From NCBI GenBank assembly GCA_036277115.1, contig DASUNM010000002.1, positions 124,001 through 188,000 of the forward strand: a stretch of DNA of 64,000 nt, read 5' to 3'. The position numbers and the translations under genes are program-made. This document shows, in pieces, positions 31,993 through 42,003 of the stretch (positions are counted from its first letter, which is position 1; the number at the start of each line of letters is the position of its first letter). The notes under the pieces are model-generated. The model saw only the letters and a program-made list of their open reading frames with translations. It was not told where the DNA came from and made no database searches. The stretch is from Pyrinomonadaceae bacterium (GTDB lineage: Bacteria > Acidobacteriota > Blastocatellia > Pyrinomonadales > Pyrinomonadaceae).

Positions 31993-33378
31993 ATGAGTCG
32001 CAAGATCAACATCCTGGTCGTTGACGACGACAATCTGCTGCGGAAGCTGGTTACGGGTCAGCTTTCACAGGCGGGTTTTGGCGCGACGCCCGCCAGCAGC
32101 GGCGCCGAAGCGCTGGCCGCATTGCGCGACAGTGATTTCGATGTGGTGTTGCTGGACGTGATGATGCCGGATCTTTCCGGCCTCGAGGCCTTGAAAGAAA
32201 TCCGCCAGTTAGACGATCCGCCTGAGGTCATAATGCTGACGGCGGACACTTCCTTGCAGACGGGACTCGAAGCGATGCGTCACGGCGCGTACGATTACCT
32301 CACAAAACCGGCAACGCTCGATGAGATGGAAGCCGTCATTCGCAAGGCCGACGAGAAGCGGCGGCTGGTAAAGCAGAACGCATCACTTCGTTCAGTTGTC
32401 AGGCCGGCGACCCACGCGGACGATGCGGTGCCAATCATCCATGAAAATGCGTCGATGGCGTCAGTCCTGGCGCAGGCCGAGAATGCCGCGCGCACGGATT
32501 CGACGATGCTTTTGACGGGCGAATCGGGAACCGGGAAAGACGTCCTGGCGCGATTCATTCACTCAAAAAGCATGCGCGCAAACATGCCCATGATTACCGT
32601 CAATTGCGGCGCGTTGCCGGAAACTCTTTTCGAGTCAGAGTTCTTTGGCCACGAACGCGGAGCGTTTACCGGCGCGACTTCGCTGCGTCGAGGATTAGTC
32701 GAGGCGGCGGATGGTTCGACGTTGTTCCTCGATGAAATCGGTGACCTGGCGTTGGGGATGCAGGTAAAGTTTCTGCACTTTCTTGAGCAGGGAAGGTTCC
32801 GCCGCGTGGGATCCACGCGCGATCAAACGTCGGACGTGCGCGTTATTGCTGCGACGAACCGGAACCTGACGGTAGCGGTGGAACGTAAGGAGTTTCGCGC
32901 CGACCTCTTCTATCGTCTGAATGTCGTAGCGCTTCACGTACCGCCGCTCCGCGAACGCCGCGAGGACATTGCAAAATTGATCGAACACTTTCTGGGCGTC
33001 TATCGTGAGCGCTTCAACCGGCCGAAACTGAAGTTGACGGACGATGCGATCCACCGTTTGCTCGAATACCCCTGGCCGGGAAACGTGCGCGAGTTAAGAA
33101 ACTATATGGAACGCGCGGCCGCGATCTCTCCCACGGATACAATCGATGCGGACCAAATTCCGGAGCTCTCACCAGACAACGAAGTTGGCGAGACCGTGAC
33201 GCCCGAGCCCGTTCCTCGCCGGCTTGAAGACCTCGAGCGCGAACACATCCTGCATGTGCTGCGACAGAGTGAAGGCAACCGCGAGCGCGCGGCGACGATT
33301 CTCGGCATCTCGGCGCGGACGCTTTACCGAAAGCTTCGGGAGTACGAGCACGAGCGCGACATCGATTCTCAGGATTAG
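31993..33378 (+). CDS. NtrC-family sigma-54-dependent response regulator
   Basis: 461 residues. Receiver 6-118 with Asp55 (VVLLDVMMPD), Thr in MLTAD and Lys105 (LTKP). AAA+ domain 150-380 with Walker A TGESGTGKD (175-183), the sigma-54-contacting loop GAFTGA (223-228), FLDEIGDL and RLNVVALHVPPLRERREDI. C-terminal Fis-type HTH (NRERAATILGISARTLYRKLREY). All key residues are present, so it should be phosphorylated by the upstream kinase and activate sigma-54 promoters by ATP hydrolysis. A candidate sigma-54 site and an enhancer-like dyad lie between it and the downstream surface-protein genes. Confidence 0.92.
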   Translation: MSRKINILVVDDDNLLRKLVTGQLSQAGFGATPASSGAEALAALRDSDFDVVLLDVMMPDLSGLEALKEIRQLDDPPEVIMLTADTSLQTGLEAMRHGAYDYLTKPATLDEMEAVIRKADEKRRLVKQNASLRSVVRPATHADDAVPIIHENASMASVLAQAENAARTDSTMLLTGESGTGKDVLARFIHSKSMRANMPMITVNCGALPETLFESEFFGHERGAFTGATSLRRGLVEAADGSTLFLDEIGDLALGMQVKFLHFLEQGRFRRVGSTRDQTSDVRVIAATNRNLTVAVERKEFRADLFYRLNVVALHVPPLRERREDIAKLIEHFLGVYRERFNRPKLKLTDDAIHRLLEYPWPGNVRELRNYMERAAAISPTDTIDADQIPELSPDNEVGETVTPEPVPRRLEDLEREHILHVLRQSEGNRERAATILGISARTLYRKLREYEHERDIDSQD

Positions 33379-33438
33379 GTCCAACAAATCGGTCCCTTCC
33401 TAAACTCTTTCCCATAACATTCTTTGGCGTTTAGCAGC

Positions 33439-33461
33439 CTGACAGAATGTCAGTGCTGACA
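33439..33461. promoter_or_regulatory. Enhancer-like dyad CTGACA-N3-TGTCAG-N2-CTGACA
   Basis: Three half-sites in 23 bp: CTGACA (33439), TGTCAG (33448) and CTGACA (33456). Position about 125 bp upstream of a candidate sigma-54 promoter and just after the NtrC-type gene fits an upstream activating sequence. Confidence 0.45.
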
Positions 33462-33582
33462 AAAAATCGCAGTTTTGACCCGCCTTTGTGCCCACCTAAA
33501 AACCGCGAAAACATTAAGCAATCGGGCGATTAGCGGCAACCTGGTCCAATCGCACCCAGGCATCCGACGCCTTCGCAGACCG

Positions 33583-33598
33583 CGGCACGGCCCTTGTA
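33583..33598 (+). promoter_or_regulatory. Candidate sigma-54 promoter
   Basis: GCGGCACGGCCCTTGTAA compared with consensus TGGCACG-N4-TTGCA: the -24 GG (33584-33585) and the CACG are present, the -12 is GT (33596-33597) instead of GC, and the GG-to-GT spacing is correct. It lies about 140 bp upstream of the first DUF11 gene. Confidence 0.45.
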
Positions 33599-33737
33599 AT
33601 GGTCGGTGCTGGCTGATTGTCTTCCACAGTTAGTCATTCAATCACAAGGAAAGCACAAACTTCGATTGGGAGCGATTTGGGAAGTTCAAAGAGTAGTAAC
33701 TGCTTGCCCACCCTCACAATTCAAGGAGACAAACAAC

Positions 33738-34256
33738 ATGTTCAACTCAAAAAAGAGAATTGCCGTGCTCACGCTCGCGACGCTTTCGCTGCTCGCGGTT
33801 ACTGCGGTTGGTTTCGCTCAGCGACACCATCTGATTGCTGCCATTGCTCGCCCGGAGGTCAAGGTGCAGTTGTCAGCGGCGGTTGAGCGAGACTCAGAGC
33901 TTATCCCTTTGGAGAAAGCTTCAGCAGTCAAGCCCGGTGAAGTTCTGGACTGGACCATCGTGTCTGAGAACAGCGGCAACGCGGCCGCGCACGACTACAA
34001 AGCCGTAGCGCGCATTCCCCGTGGCACTGAGTTCATCGCGGGTAGCGCGAAGGCCGACGGTGCGAAGGCCGTTTACAGCATCGACAACGGCAAGTCGTTT
34101 TCCGACAAACCGACTGTCGAAGAGAAGCAAACGGACGGAACCGTGAAGCGCGTCGCTGCTCCGGTAGCGATGTACACGGACATCCGTTACGAATGGTCTG
34201 ATCCGCTCGCCCAGGGCGGCAAACTTTCTGCTTCCTACAAACTGCGCGTTAAGTAA
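33738..34256 (+). CDS. Exported single-domain DUF11-like protein
   Basis: 172 residues from ATG 33738 (MFNSKKRIAVLTLATLSLLA), with AAGGAG at 33723-33728; the open frame reaches further upstream without support. A signal peptide, then one DUF11/conserved-repeat domain (VKPGEVLDWTIVSENSGNAAAHDYKAVARIPRGTEFIAGS...DIRYEWSDPLAQGGKLSASYKLRV). These Ig-like beta-sandwich domains are found in cell-surface and biofilm proteins. First gene of a four-gene run of DUF11 proteins and the gene nearest the candidate sigma-54 promoter. Confidence 0.8.
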   Translation: MFNSKKRIAVLTLATLSLLAVTAVGFAQRHHLIAAIARPEVKVQLSAAVERDSELIPLEKASAVKPGEVLDWTIVSENSGNAAAHDYKAVARIPRGTEFIAGSAKADGAKAVYSIDNGKSFSDKPTVEEKQTDGTVKRVAAPVAMYTDIRYEWSDPLAQGGKLSASYKLRVK

Positions 34257-34304
34257 TGCGCGCCTCACGACCTGCCAATCTTTCCCAATCTGATGAGGAC
34301 TATC

Positions 34305-36341
34305 ATGACTAACCCACTTACAAATTCTACGGGCGCTAACATGAGCCGGCTGCTGGTTGCAGCGCTGATCGTGTTGGCTTTCTTCGGTCGCGCGGCCGCG
34401 CAAACTCCTGGCGGCACGACGATCTCGAACCAAGCGAGCGCCACCTATTCTGACGGCACGAACAGTTACTCGACGGTTTCAAACACCGTCACGGTAACTG
34501 TGTCGAACGTTTCCGGTCTGACGATTACGCCGGACGGCGGGAGCAACCCGACGGTGGTCGCTGGTCAAACTGGTGTGAAGTTTAGTTTCACAGTTACGAA
34601 CACCGGTAACTTCAGTGACCAGGTTCACTTCGTCCCCGGCAGCGCACACCTGAGCGGAAGTGCGCCAGCGAGCATCACGCAAGTGTTCATCGACGCGGAC
34701 AGCGACGGTTCGTTCAACGCCGGCGACACGGACCTTACCGGCGCCACCGCCGACTCTGCGGCAATCGCACAAAACGCTTCGATTACCGTGGTGGTCGAAG
34801 TCACGGTGGGTGCCGCGAGTGCGGGGCAGACTGTGCAAGTGCTGCTCGGCGACGCGGCCACAGGCAGTCCGTCATTCGACAATCAAGCCGCCAACACCTC
34901 GGCCAATGAAGTGCGCACCGTCTCGGCCACCTCCGTGAACGGTCTGCGCGAAGCCCGCGGCGACATCTCAGTGACCGTCGCAAACGACGCGTTGCTGCAA
35001 CTGACGCTGACGGCGCCCGCCGGCCCGGTGGCGCTTGGATCGGACATCACGTACGGGTGGCAAGTGTGCAACAACGGCGCACGCGACGCTTCGGGCGTGA
35101 CGTTGAATGCTTCAACGCAGGTTTACATCATCGCCCCCGTTCCGGCGCGCACAGTGTTGACGTCCGGCCAGACTTTCCCGGCCGGAACGCTCTACACGAC
35201 CAGCGCGCTTTCGACGGCTCCGCTGTCGGCGACCTGGAGTTCCTCGGCGCCGGTGCCGTTGTCGAACACAACGCGTCTGGCGTTTCCCGTGGGAGCAACC
35301 CTGGCCTCGGGTGGCGCGTGCAGTGCTTCCATTAACATGATCGTTACAGTTAACACCGGCATCGACGCCTCAATACCGATCGATGAAATCGGCGACGTGT
35401 TTGGCAGAAACACTGTCAACGCGACGATCACCGACCAGTCGGGCGATGCGACGCCGAACAACGGCGATGGCAACGCGAACTTCGACGAAGGCTATGTTGC
35501 CGGCGCCGGACACGGTGTCATTCAGCAGACCACGCTGTCGCAAATCGGCTCAGTTCTAATTGGACCGAGCGGAGCTCCGGGAGCGGTCGGCCCGAATGAC
35601 AACAACGACGATTACACGAACAGGAGCGTCAACACCGGTATCGCCGGCGTGGCTCCGGGCGGTGTAACGACCGCTTTGGGTCAGCTCGTGTACGTGAACA
35701 CCGTCCAGAACACGGGCAACACGTCCGATACGTTCACGCTTGACGCGCCGACAGTTCCGGCCGGCTTCACCGTCGAGATTTCAACCGCCGGCATCGGCGG
35801 TCCCTACACGACAGTCTCGGGCGGCGGTTCCGTTTCGCTAGCGATTGCGTTTGGCGCTTCGGCAAACATTCACGTCCGCATCACTGAGCCCGCCGGAAAC
35901 ACAGTACTTACCGGCTTCGACACAGTGATTCGCGCGACTTCAACGGCCACCCCGGCCGCAAACAACCGCACGATCGACCGCCTCTACACCGGCTTCGTTC
36001 GTCTGGTTAAGGCTTACACCGTCAGCAACTCCACTGGCGTTGGCGGCGCGACCGATGCGGTGCCAGGGGCAGTCATCACGTACAACATCACCTACGAGAA
36101 CATCTCGACCTCGAACGGCGATGCGAGCTGCGTGAAGCTGACGGCCCAGAACCTGGTCATCACAGAAGACGGTTTGGCGGCTCCAAACAATTGGGGCACG
36201 TTCACCACTCACACCGGCACACCCAGCGATACAGGCTCAGGCGTGGTCGTGATCGTCAATGCGACGACTTACACGGACACGGTTGCCTCTCTCGCACCGG
36301 GCGCGTCGGCGGTCTTCTCGTTCCAACGCTCTATTAATTAA
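34305..36341 (+). CDS. Large exported DUF11-type surface protein
   Basis: 678 residues; ATG 34305 chosen for GAGGA 5 nt upstream (another ATG at 34293 lacks one). A signal peptide (MSRLLVAALIVLAFFGRAAAQ), then the motif TISNQASATYSDGT shared with the next gene (VITNQARATYSDET), followed by several Ig-like/DUF11 modules (FTVTNTGNFSDQVHF, ITYGWQVCNNGARDASGVTL, LVYVNTVQNTGNTSDTFTL, ITYNITYENISTSNGDASCV). No membrane anchor or barrel is visible, so it is likely secreted or retained by partner proteins. Codon use and strand match the flanking DUF11 genes, 48 nt upstream and about 100 nt downstream. Confidence 0.82.
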   Translation: MTNPLTNSTGANMSRLLVAALIVLAFFGRAAAQTPGGTTISNQASATYSDGTNSYSTVSNTVTVTVSNVSGLTITPDGGSNPTVVAGQTGVKFSFTVTNTGNFSDQVHFVPGSAHLSGSAPASITQVFIDADSDGSFNAGDTDLTGATADSAAIAQNASITVVVEVTVGAASAGQTVQVLLGDAATGSPSFDNQAANTSANEVRTVSATSVNGLREARGDISVTVANDALLQLTLTAPAGPVALGSDITYGWQVCNNGARDASGVTLNASTQVYIIAPVPARTVLTSGQTFPAGTLYTTSALSTAPLSATWSSSAPVPLSNTTRLAFPVGATLASGGACSASINMIVTVNTGIDASIPIDEIGDVFGRNTVNATITDQSGDATPNNGDGNANFDEGYVAGAGHGVIQQTTLSQIGSVLIGPSGAPGAVGPNDNNDDYTNRSVNTGIAGVAPGGVTTALGQLVYVNTVQNTGNTSDTFTLDAPTVPAGFTVEISTAGIGGPYTTVSGGGSVSLAIAFGASANIHVRITEPAGNTVLTGFDTVIRATSTATPAANNRTIDRLYTGFVRLVKAYTVSNSTGVGGATDAVPGAVITYNITYENISTSNGDASCVKLTAQNLVITEDGLAAPNNWGTFTTHTGTPSDTGSGVVVIVNATTYTDTVASLAPGASAVFSFQRSIN

Positions 36342-36440
36342 CGGCGAGCAATCGCCCCTTGCCCTTTGCGAAGCGGCGCGCCGGTTACGAAGCCTGAAAT
36401 GGTGGGCGAACCGGCGGGCCGCTTCAAGCACATTAAAGAA

Positions 36441-39400
36441 GTGAAATTCTCACGAGCAAAAATCAAACTGATCGCCGCGGTTGTTGCGCTGGTGTTCGGA
36501 GCTGCGAGCAGTTCGTGGGCGCGAGTTTTCGAGGGCTCAACTCCCGGGGGCTCGGTAATCACGAACCAGGCGCGCGCGACCTACAGCGACGAGACGGGTG
36601 AAACATTCGAGACCGTTTCAGAGACCGTCACGCTGACGATCGTTGCCGTCGCGAGCATTACAGTCACGCCTGACGAGACGACGCCGTCTGAGACTGTCGG
36701 CCCGCGCGAGCAAGTCACGCGTGCTTTTCGCGTCTGCAACACCGGCAACACGCCCGATCGCGTCACGCTGACGCAGAGCAGCATCAGTCCGCCGGCAGTA
36801 ATCACTGCACTGTACTTCGACAACGATGGCAGCGGCACGGTGAGCACTGGAGACGAGCTGATTACGCTCAACCAATCCGTATCGCCACAGCTCGCGCCCA
36901 ACGGCTGCGTTAGCGTGCTGGCCGTCATCGAGACGAATGACGTCGCGGCGCAGAGCACGCTCTCGATTTCCATCACCGCGCGGTCTACTGCCAGCGGCGC
37001 GGTCAACGGCCGCAACGAAGACGCAGGCACGATCATCAACGCGGTCGGTTCTGGCGCTCGGGTGACTGATCCGGTCAACGCGAGCCTGCCCCCGAGCAAA
37101 GTCGTGAACGGCGGTCCGCAGGCTGTGGTAAGCCTGGGTACTCAGTTCACTTACACGATCGCGTTCCGCAACAGCGGCGATACAGCGGCGCGCAACGTGG
37201 TGATGAGCGACCAGTTGCCACCGACAATTGAATACGTCCCGAGTTCATTGAGACTCAACGACAACCTGGTATCGGACGCCATCGACGCTGACGAAGGATC
37301 AGTCGTAAATAATACGATTCAGATACGCCTCCCGAGAGTGAATCCCGCGGAAGCTTTTCGCATAACTTTCAATGCGCGCCTGGCCAACGGCGTCCCGGCC
37401 GGCGTCGGCGTGGTTAACAACGCGAGCTTCACTGCCGACAACGCAACGCCCGTGCAGACAGCCGATGCCGTGGTGGTAGCCGATCCTTTGGGGCTGGTGT
37501 TTGCGGCCCGGGGCGGCAGCTCAGCGCCGATCGCGGGAGCACGCATCGAGTTATTTGCCGACGCAGACGGCCTGAATCTGGTGACGTTGCCGCCAAACAG
37601 CGGCTTTGTGCCAAATGGTGCGAACGTCAATCCGTTTGCTACCGACGCCGCCGGACACTTCAGCTTCAAGTTGTCATCGGAAGCGATAGCCGGCGAAACA
37701 ATCTATTTCATGAAAATCTCCGCGCCCGGATTCCTGACGCGGATGATTAAGCTGACGTTGCGGCCGACGCACAACGGTTTGTTCGACCTGACTGCGCACG
37801 CCGTTGACGGACAGGAATTGGCGGACTCAGCGTTTGTCCTCGTCCGCAACGACATCACCATCGAAGACCTTGCCGCGCTCGTGATGAACATTCCGATGTT
37901 CGAAGCCAGAGGGCTGCAGGTGATCAAATCAGCCGATCGCGCGCGCGTGGAAATCGGCGACATCGTGACCTATCGAGTCGAAGTTCATAACCCGACCGCA
38001 GCCACACTCAGCAATGTTACCGTCGAAGATCGCCTGCCTGAGTCTTTCCATTACGCCGAAGGCTCGGCTCTGCTTTCGATGGGCGCGTCTCCCCAGCAAT
38101 CGATCGAACCGCAGGTGAATGGCTCGACGCTTTTATTTACGATTGGCGATTTGCCTTCAGGTTCAACGGCGAAGCTGCTGTACCGCGTGCGTATCGGCGC
38201 GAATGCCGGCGAAGGTGATCGCGAAAACGTGGCGGTAGCTTCGGGCTCGTTCCCGTCGGGTGAACGCACGACCAGTTCTCAGGCTCGCGCCACCGTCTTT
38301 GTGGCCGCCGGTGTCTTTTCCGCGCGTCAGGTGTTGCTCGGCCGCGTGTTTGTTGACACGAACCAGAACGGCCAGTTTGATGACGGTGATCGGCCATCGC
38401 CGGGCGTCCGCCTTTATCTCAATAACGGTCAATCAGTAATCACCGACTCGGAAGGCCTCTACAATTTCCCGGCGTTGAACGACGGCTCGATCGTCGTTTC
38501 ACTCGATCCTGTCAGCCTGCCTTCGCATTACGCACTCTCTGATGGTGGTCGCTATTCCGGAAAGAGCTGGACGCGGCTGCTGCGCACGCCGGTTGGCGGC
38601 GGTGGTTTGCTGCGACAGAACTTCGCCTTGATTGAGACTGGCCCACTTAAGTCAGAACCGCCTGCGTCAGCGGGTGGGTCAAGCACTCAAGCTTCAACAG
38701 AACCCGCGTCAGCACCCGGAGCGGTAGCGACGGGATCAAATGGGACCGGCAAGGATGCCGGCGCGCCAACAACCCCTGGCACCTACGAGTTCGCTTCGAC
38801 CGAAGACCTCGCGCCGGTGCCGGCGGGTACGGTCCGCGTTGTTTCGCCGAAGCCGAACAGCGTGGTCATGGCGCCGGCGCTCGAAGTCGAAGCCGAAGTC
38901 GAAATCAACTCGACCGTGAAGATCGAGATCAATGGCGAAGAAGTTTCGGACAAGAATATCGGCAAGCGTCGCGTGGATAATAAGAACAAGATCACAGGCT
39001 TCACTTTTGTCGGCCTCAACGTACGTCCCGGACCGAACAAGCTGATCGTTACTCCGATCGCGGCCGATGGTTCCGCCGGACAGCCGCAGGAAATCGTGGT
39101 GATGGGTCGCGGCCCGGCGCGTCGTCTGGAGATCGCGACTGAGAAAACTGAGATTCAGGCCGGCGGTTCAGATTCGACAATTGTGCGCATCAGCGCGCTG
39201 GATGAGTGGGGTAATCCCGCTTCCGATGGCGACGTCGGCGTGGAGACTTCACTTGGCGAACTGGTGCGAAACGTCGATGCTGCAACCGGCAAAGATGCAA
39301 CAGCGACGCTTGATAAGAACAAGACTCGCGCCCCAATGCTTATGAAATTCCAGGGCGGCGTTGCGACCGTTAAGCTCGTCAGTGCCGGCGCCCCGGGTGA

Positions 39401-41984
39401 TGCCAAGCTACGCGCAACCACCGGGCTGGCGGAAGCTGAAGGCCTGGTGCGCATCACCGCAGAAGTTCGTCCGCGAATGCTCGTTGGGATGGCCGAGATG
39501 AGTTTCGGCAAAGGCATCCCGGAAGTTGGCTTGCGGCGCGAAGAAGGAAACTTCCGCAGCCGTCTCAGCTTTTTCTTTAGCGGCAGACTTTTTGGCGACA
39601 ACATGCTGACGCTGTCGTACGATTCGCACCGTCCGATCAATCGCACTGCCGGACGTGATCGTTTGTTCCAGCTCGATCCGAATGACCGCGTGTATCCGCT
39701 GTTCGGCGATTCATCGACGCGCTTTGAGGCCGCGCAGACCAATTCTAAGCTTTACGCGCGCATCGATCGCAAGCGTTCGTACCTGATGTTCGGCGATTTC
39801 GAAGCCGACATGAACGCGCCCCTAATGGGTTACGGCCGGAAGCTGACCGGTGTGAAGCTTCATCTCGAAAACTCAGCCGGAGACGGCATAACTTTGACCG
39901 GCGCGCGCCCCGACACCGCGTTCGCGCGCGATGTATTCGCGGCGGGCAGCCTCGGCATCCTGCAACTCTCGAGTAGTGAGATTCTGCCGGGCTCCGAGAA
40001 TGTCATGTTCGAAACCCGCGATCGGCGCAATCCGGAAGTCGTTATCTCGCGCGAGACGCTGACGCGGGGAATTGATTACAATCTCGATCCGGTGACGGGT
40101 CAGATCTTCTTCCTGCGCTACATTTCGACGTTCGATCAACTGCTGAACCTGAAGCAGATCGTCGTCACTTACGAGCACCGCGCGAACTCGATGAACAGTG
40201 CTGTGTACACTGCGCGCGCGCATAAGAACTTCAAGTCGATCGGATTGAAGCTCGGTCTGTCGGCAGTCATGCAGACGCAGTCCAACGAGGGAAACTTCTT
40301 CCTCGCCGGATTTGACGCGGAAAAGAAACTGCCGGGCAAAGGTTTATTGCAGATGGCCTGGGCGATGAGCAACGGTGAAGTTGTCGGCACCGGAAACGTT
40401 TTTAATTCTGACGAATCGACGCACAACGGCAGTGCTTATCAAGTCGCTTTGCAGCAGCCGCTGCCGTTTGCCAGCGCGGTTGTGCGCGGCCGCTTCCTCA
40501 GCGCGTCGGCCGGATTCTTCAATCCGTTCGGCGGCACCGTCACTCCCGGCTCACGTCGCGGTGAAGTGAACCTGGAAATGAAGCCGCTGGCCAACTCGCT
40601 CTTAAAGCTTGGATTTACCAGCGAAGACAACAAGACTGAGAACGTGGACAACAGCCGCGTGACGTTTTCTGCGGCCTGGGAGCAAACGCTGCATGAACGC
40701 GTGCGTCTGCAATTCGGCTTTGACCATCGCTCGTTTTCCGACGATCTGAACAACCGCGAGGTAGACTCGAACCTGGTGACGGCGGGCGCGGAAGTGAAGG
40801 TAACTGACAAACTGCAGTTGACGGTGAAGCGCGAACAAAACCTCGGTGAAGCCGATCCCAGCTATCCGAACCAGACGACTCTCGGCGCGACCTATCAAAT
40901 GAGCTCGTTAACCAAGTTGTTCTTCACGCAGCGACTGGCTTCGGGAACCATCACGCCGATTGGCGACTACACGAACACAGGTTTCGCTTTCACCTCGGCC
41001 CGCCGCGAGACGGCGTTTGGAATCGAAACGCGGTTCGGCAAATACACCTCGATGGTCGGCCGGTATCAACTGGAGAATGGAATCAGCGGCACGGACAGTT
41101 TCGCGGTGATTGGATTGCAAAATCGGCTACCGCTGACGAAAGAGTTCTCGCTCGAGCTCGGTTTCGAGCGCGGCTTCCATCTGACTGGCCCGAACGAAAG
41201 CTTCAACAGCGCGACCCTCGGTTTTGGCTGGCAGCCGACCGAAGACTTCCGCGCCAACGCGCGTTACGAATTTCGAGATCGCAACGGCAACGGCCAATTG
41301 TTTGCCGCCGGCGCGGCCGGCCGGGTGCAGGAAGGCGTGACTGCGCTCGCGCGGATTCAGTGGTCACGGGGCGCGTTTGGCCAGAGCGACAACTCGGCTT
41401 TCGACGCGACGGCGGCCCTGGCGTTTCGTCCCATCGATTCGGATCGACGCGGATTGCTGTTTACCTACACACACCGATCGCTGAATCAGTTGTCGGTTAA
41501 TAATGGCGAGCCGACGCGCGATCGGATCGACTCGCTTTCGACCGACGCTTACGAGCAGCTGACTAAGCGGCTCGAACTCTACGGCCGGTTCTCGCTACGC
41601 TTCACCGGCAACGGCCAGCCCGAGCTTCCGTTCGTCTCGAACCTGTCGTACCTGACGCAGGCGCGCGCGCAGTATCTGCTTACGCAACGGATGGATCTGG
41701 CCTTTGAAACTCGCGCGCTGTTCCAACCGTCTTCTCATACGATGCGCTCGACCTACGCCACCGAAATGGGCTTCTGGGCCATGCCTGATCTGCGTTTGGG
41801 CGGCGGCTATAACTTTACCGCCGTCAGCGAACCTGAAGGCGCGCGCGTACTTCCCACGCGGCGTGGCTTCTACTTCACCATCAGCACGAAGCTCTTCAAC
41901 CTGTTCGATCTATTCGGCACGTCGAAAGCGGGTTTGGCGGGCAGTGACTCTTCGTCTCAGCCTCAGCCTCAGCCTAAGAAGTGA
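36441..41984 (+). CDS. Giant DUF11/SdrD-like protein with C-terminal outer-membrane barrel
   Basis: About 1847 residues. The frame is open from TTG 36366 and has an ATG at 36399; GTG 36441 is preferred because it begins a clean signal peptide (KFSRAKIKLIAAVVALVFGA). Residues 30-330 carry DUF11-type domains (VITNQARATYSDETGET). A carboxypeptidase-regulatory-like segment (FAARGGSSAPIAGARIELFA), a further DUF11 domain, an SdrD B-like module (LGRVFVDTNQNGQFDDGDRP) and a Ser/Thr/Pro linker follow. Then comes a bacterial Ig-like region (VRISALDEWGNPASDGDVGV), and the last ~800 residues are a beta-barrel rich in alternating strands (MLTLSYDSHRPIN, LYARIDRKRSYLMFGDFEAD). It probably presents the N-terminal stalk at the cell surface. 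Confidence 0.85.
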   Translation: MKFSRAKIKLIAAVVALVFGAASSSWARVFEGSTPGGSVITNQARATYSDETGETFETVSETVTLTIVAVASITVTPDETTPSETVGPREQVTRAFRVCNTGNTPDRVTLTQSSISPPAVITALYFDNDGSGTVSTGDELITLNQSVSPQLAPNGCVSVLAVIETNDVAAQSTLSISITARSTASGAVNGRNEDAGTIINAVGSGARVTDPVNASLPPSKVVNGGPQAVVSLGTQFTYTIAFRNSGDTAARNVVMSDQLPPTIEYVPSSLRLNDNLVSDAIDADEGSVVNNTIQIRLPRVNPAEAFRITFNARLANGVPAGVGVVNNASFTADNATPVQTADAVVVADPLGLVFAARGGSSAPIAGARIELFADADGLNLVTLPPNSGFVPNGANVNPFATDAAGHFSFKLSSEAIAGETIYFMKISAPGFLTRMIKLTLRPTHNGLFDLTAHAVDGQELADSAFVLVRNDITIEDLAALVMNIPMFEARGLQVIKSADRARVEIGDIVTYRVEVHNPTAATLSNVTVEDRLPESFHYAEGSALLSMGASPQQSIEPQVNGSTLLFTIGDLPSGSTAKLLYRVRIGANAGEGDRENVAVASGSFPSGERTTSSQARATVFVAAGVFSARQVLLGRVFVDTNQNGQFDDGDRPSPGVRLYLNNGQSVITDSEGLYNFPALNDGSIVVSLDPVSLPSHYALSDGGRYSGKSWTRLLRTPVGGGGLLRQNFALIETGPLKSEPPASAGGSSTQASTEPASAPGAVATGSNGTGKDAGAPTTPGTYEFASTEDLAPVPAGTVRVVSPKPNSVVMAPALEVEAEVEINSTVKIEINGEEVSDKNIGKRRVDNKNKITGFTFVGLNVRPGPNKLIVTPIAADGSAGQPQEIVVMGRGPARRLEIATEKTEIQAGGSDSTIVRISALDEWGNPASDGDVGVETSLGELVRNVDAATGKDATATLDKNKTRAPMLMKFQGGVATVKLVSAGAPGDAKLRATTGLAEAEGLVRITAEVRPRMLVGMAEMSFGKGIPEVGLRREEGNFRSRLSFFFSGRLFGDNMLTLSYDSHRPINRTAGRDRLFQLDPNDRVYPLFGDSSTRFEAAQTNSKLYARIDRKRSYLMFGDFEADMNAPLMGYGRKLTGVKLHLENSAGDGITLTGARPDTAFARDVFAAGSLGILQLSSSEILPGSENVMFETRDRRNPEVVISRETLTRGIDYNLDPVTGQIFFLRYISTFDQLLNLKQIVVTYEHRANSMNSAVYTARAHKNFKSIGLKLGLSAVMQTQSNEGNFFLAGFDAEKKLPGKGLLQMAWAMSNGEVVGTGNVFNSDESTHNGSAYQVALQQPLPFASAVVRGRFLSASAGFFNPFGGTVTPGSRRGEVNLEMKPLANSLLKLGFTSEDNKTENVDNSRVTFSAAWEQTLHERVRLQFGFDHRSFSDDLNNREVDSNLVTAGAEVKVTDKLQLTVKREQNLGEADPSYPNQTTLGATYQMSSLTKLFFTQRLASGTITPIGDYTNTGFAFTSARRETAFGIETRFGKYTSMVGRYQLENGISGTDSFAVIGLQNRLPLTKEFSLELGFERGFHLTGPNESFNSATLGFGWQPTEDFRANARYEFRDRNGNGQLFAAGAAGRVQEGVTALARIQWSRGAFGQSDNSAFDATAALAFRPIDSDRRGLLFTYTHRSLNQLSVNNGEPTRDRIDSLSTDAYEQLTKRLELYGRFSLRFTGNGQPELPFVSNLSYLTQARAQYLLTQRMDLAFETRALFQPSSHTMRSTYATEMGFWAMPDLRLGGGYNFTAVSEPEGARVLPTRRGFYFTISTKLFNLFDLFGTSKAGLAGSDSSSQPQPQPKK

Positions 41985-42003
41985 CCCTCACGATTACTCT
42001 CAA

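Noticed and set aside
41704-42003. Upstream extension of the tandem-repeat DUF11 gene
   Set aside because: Lies out of frame inside the 3' end of the giant barrel gene; the signal peptide begins at 42004.
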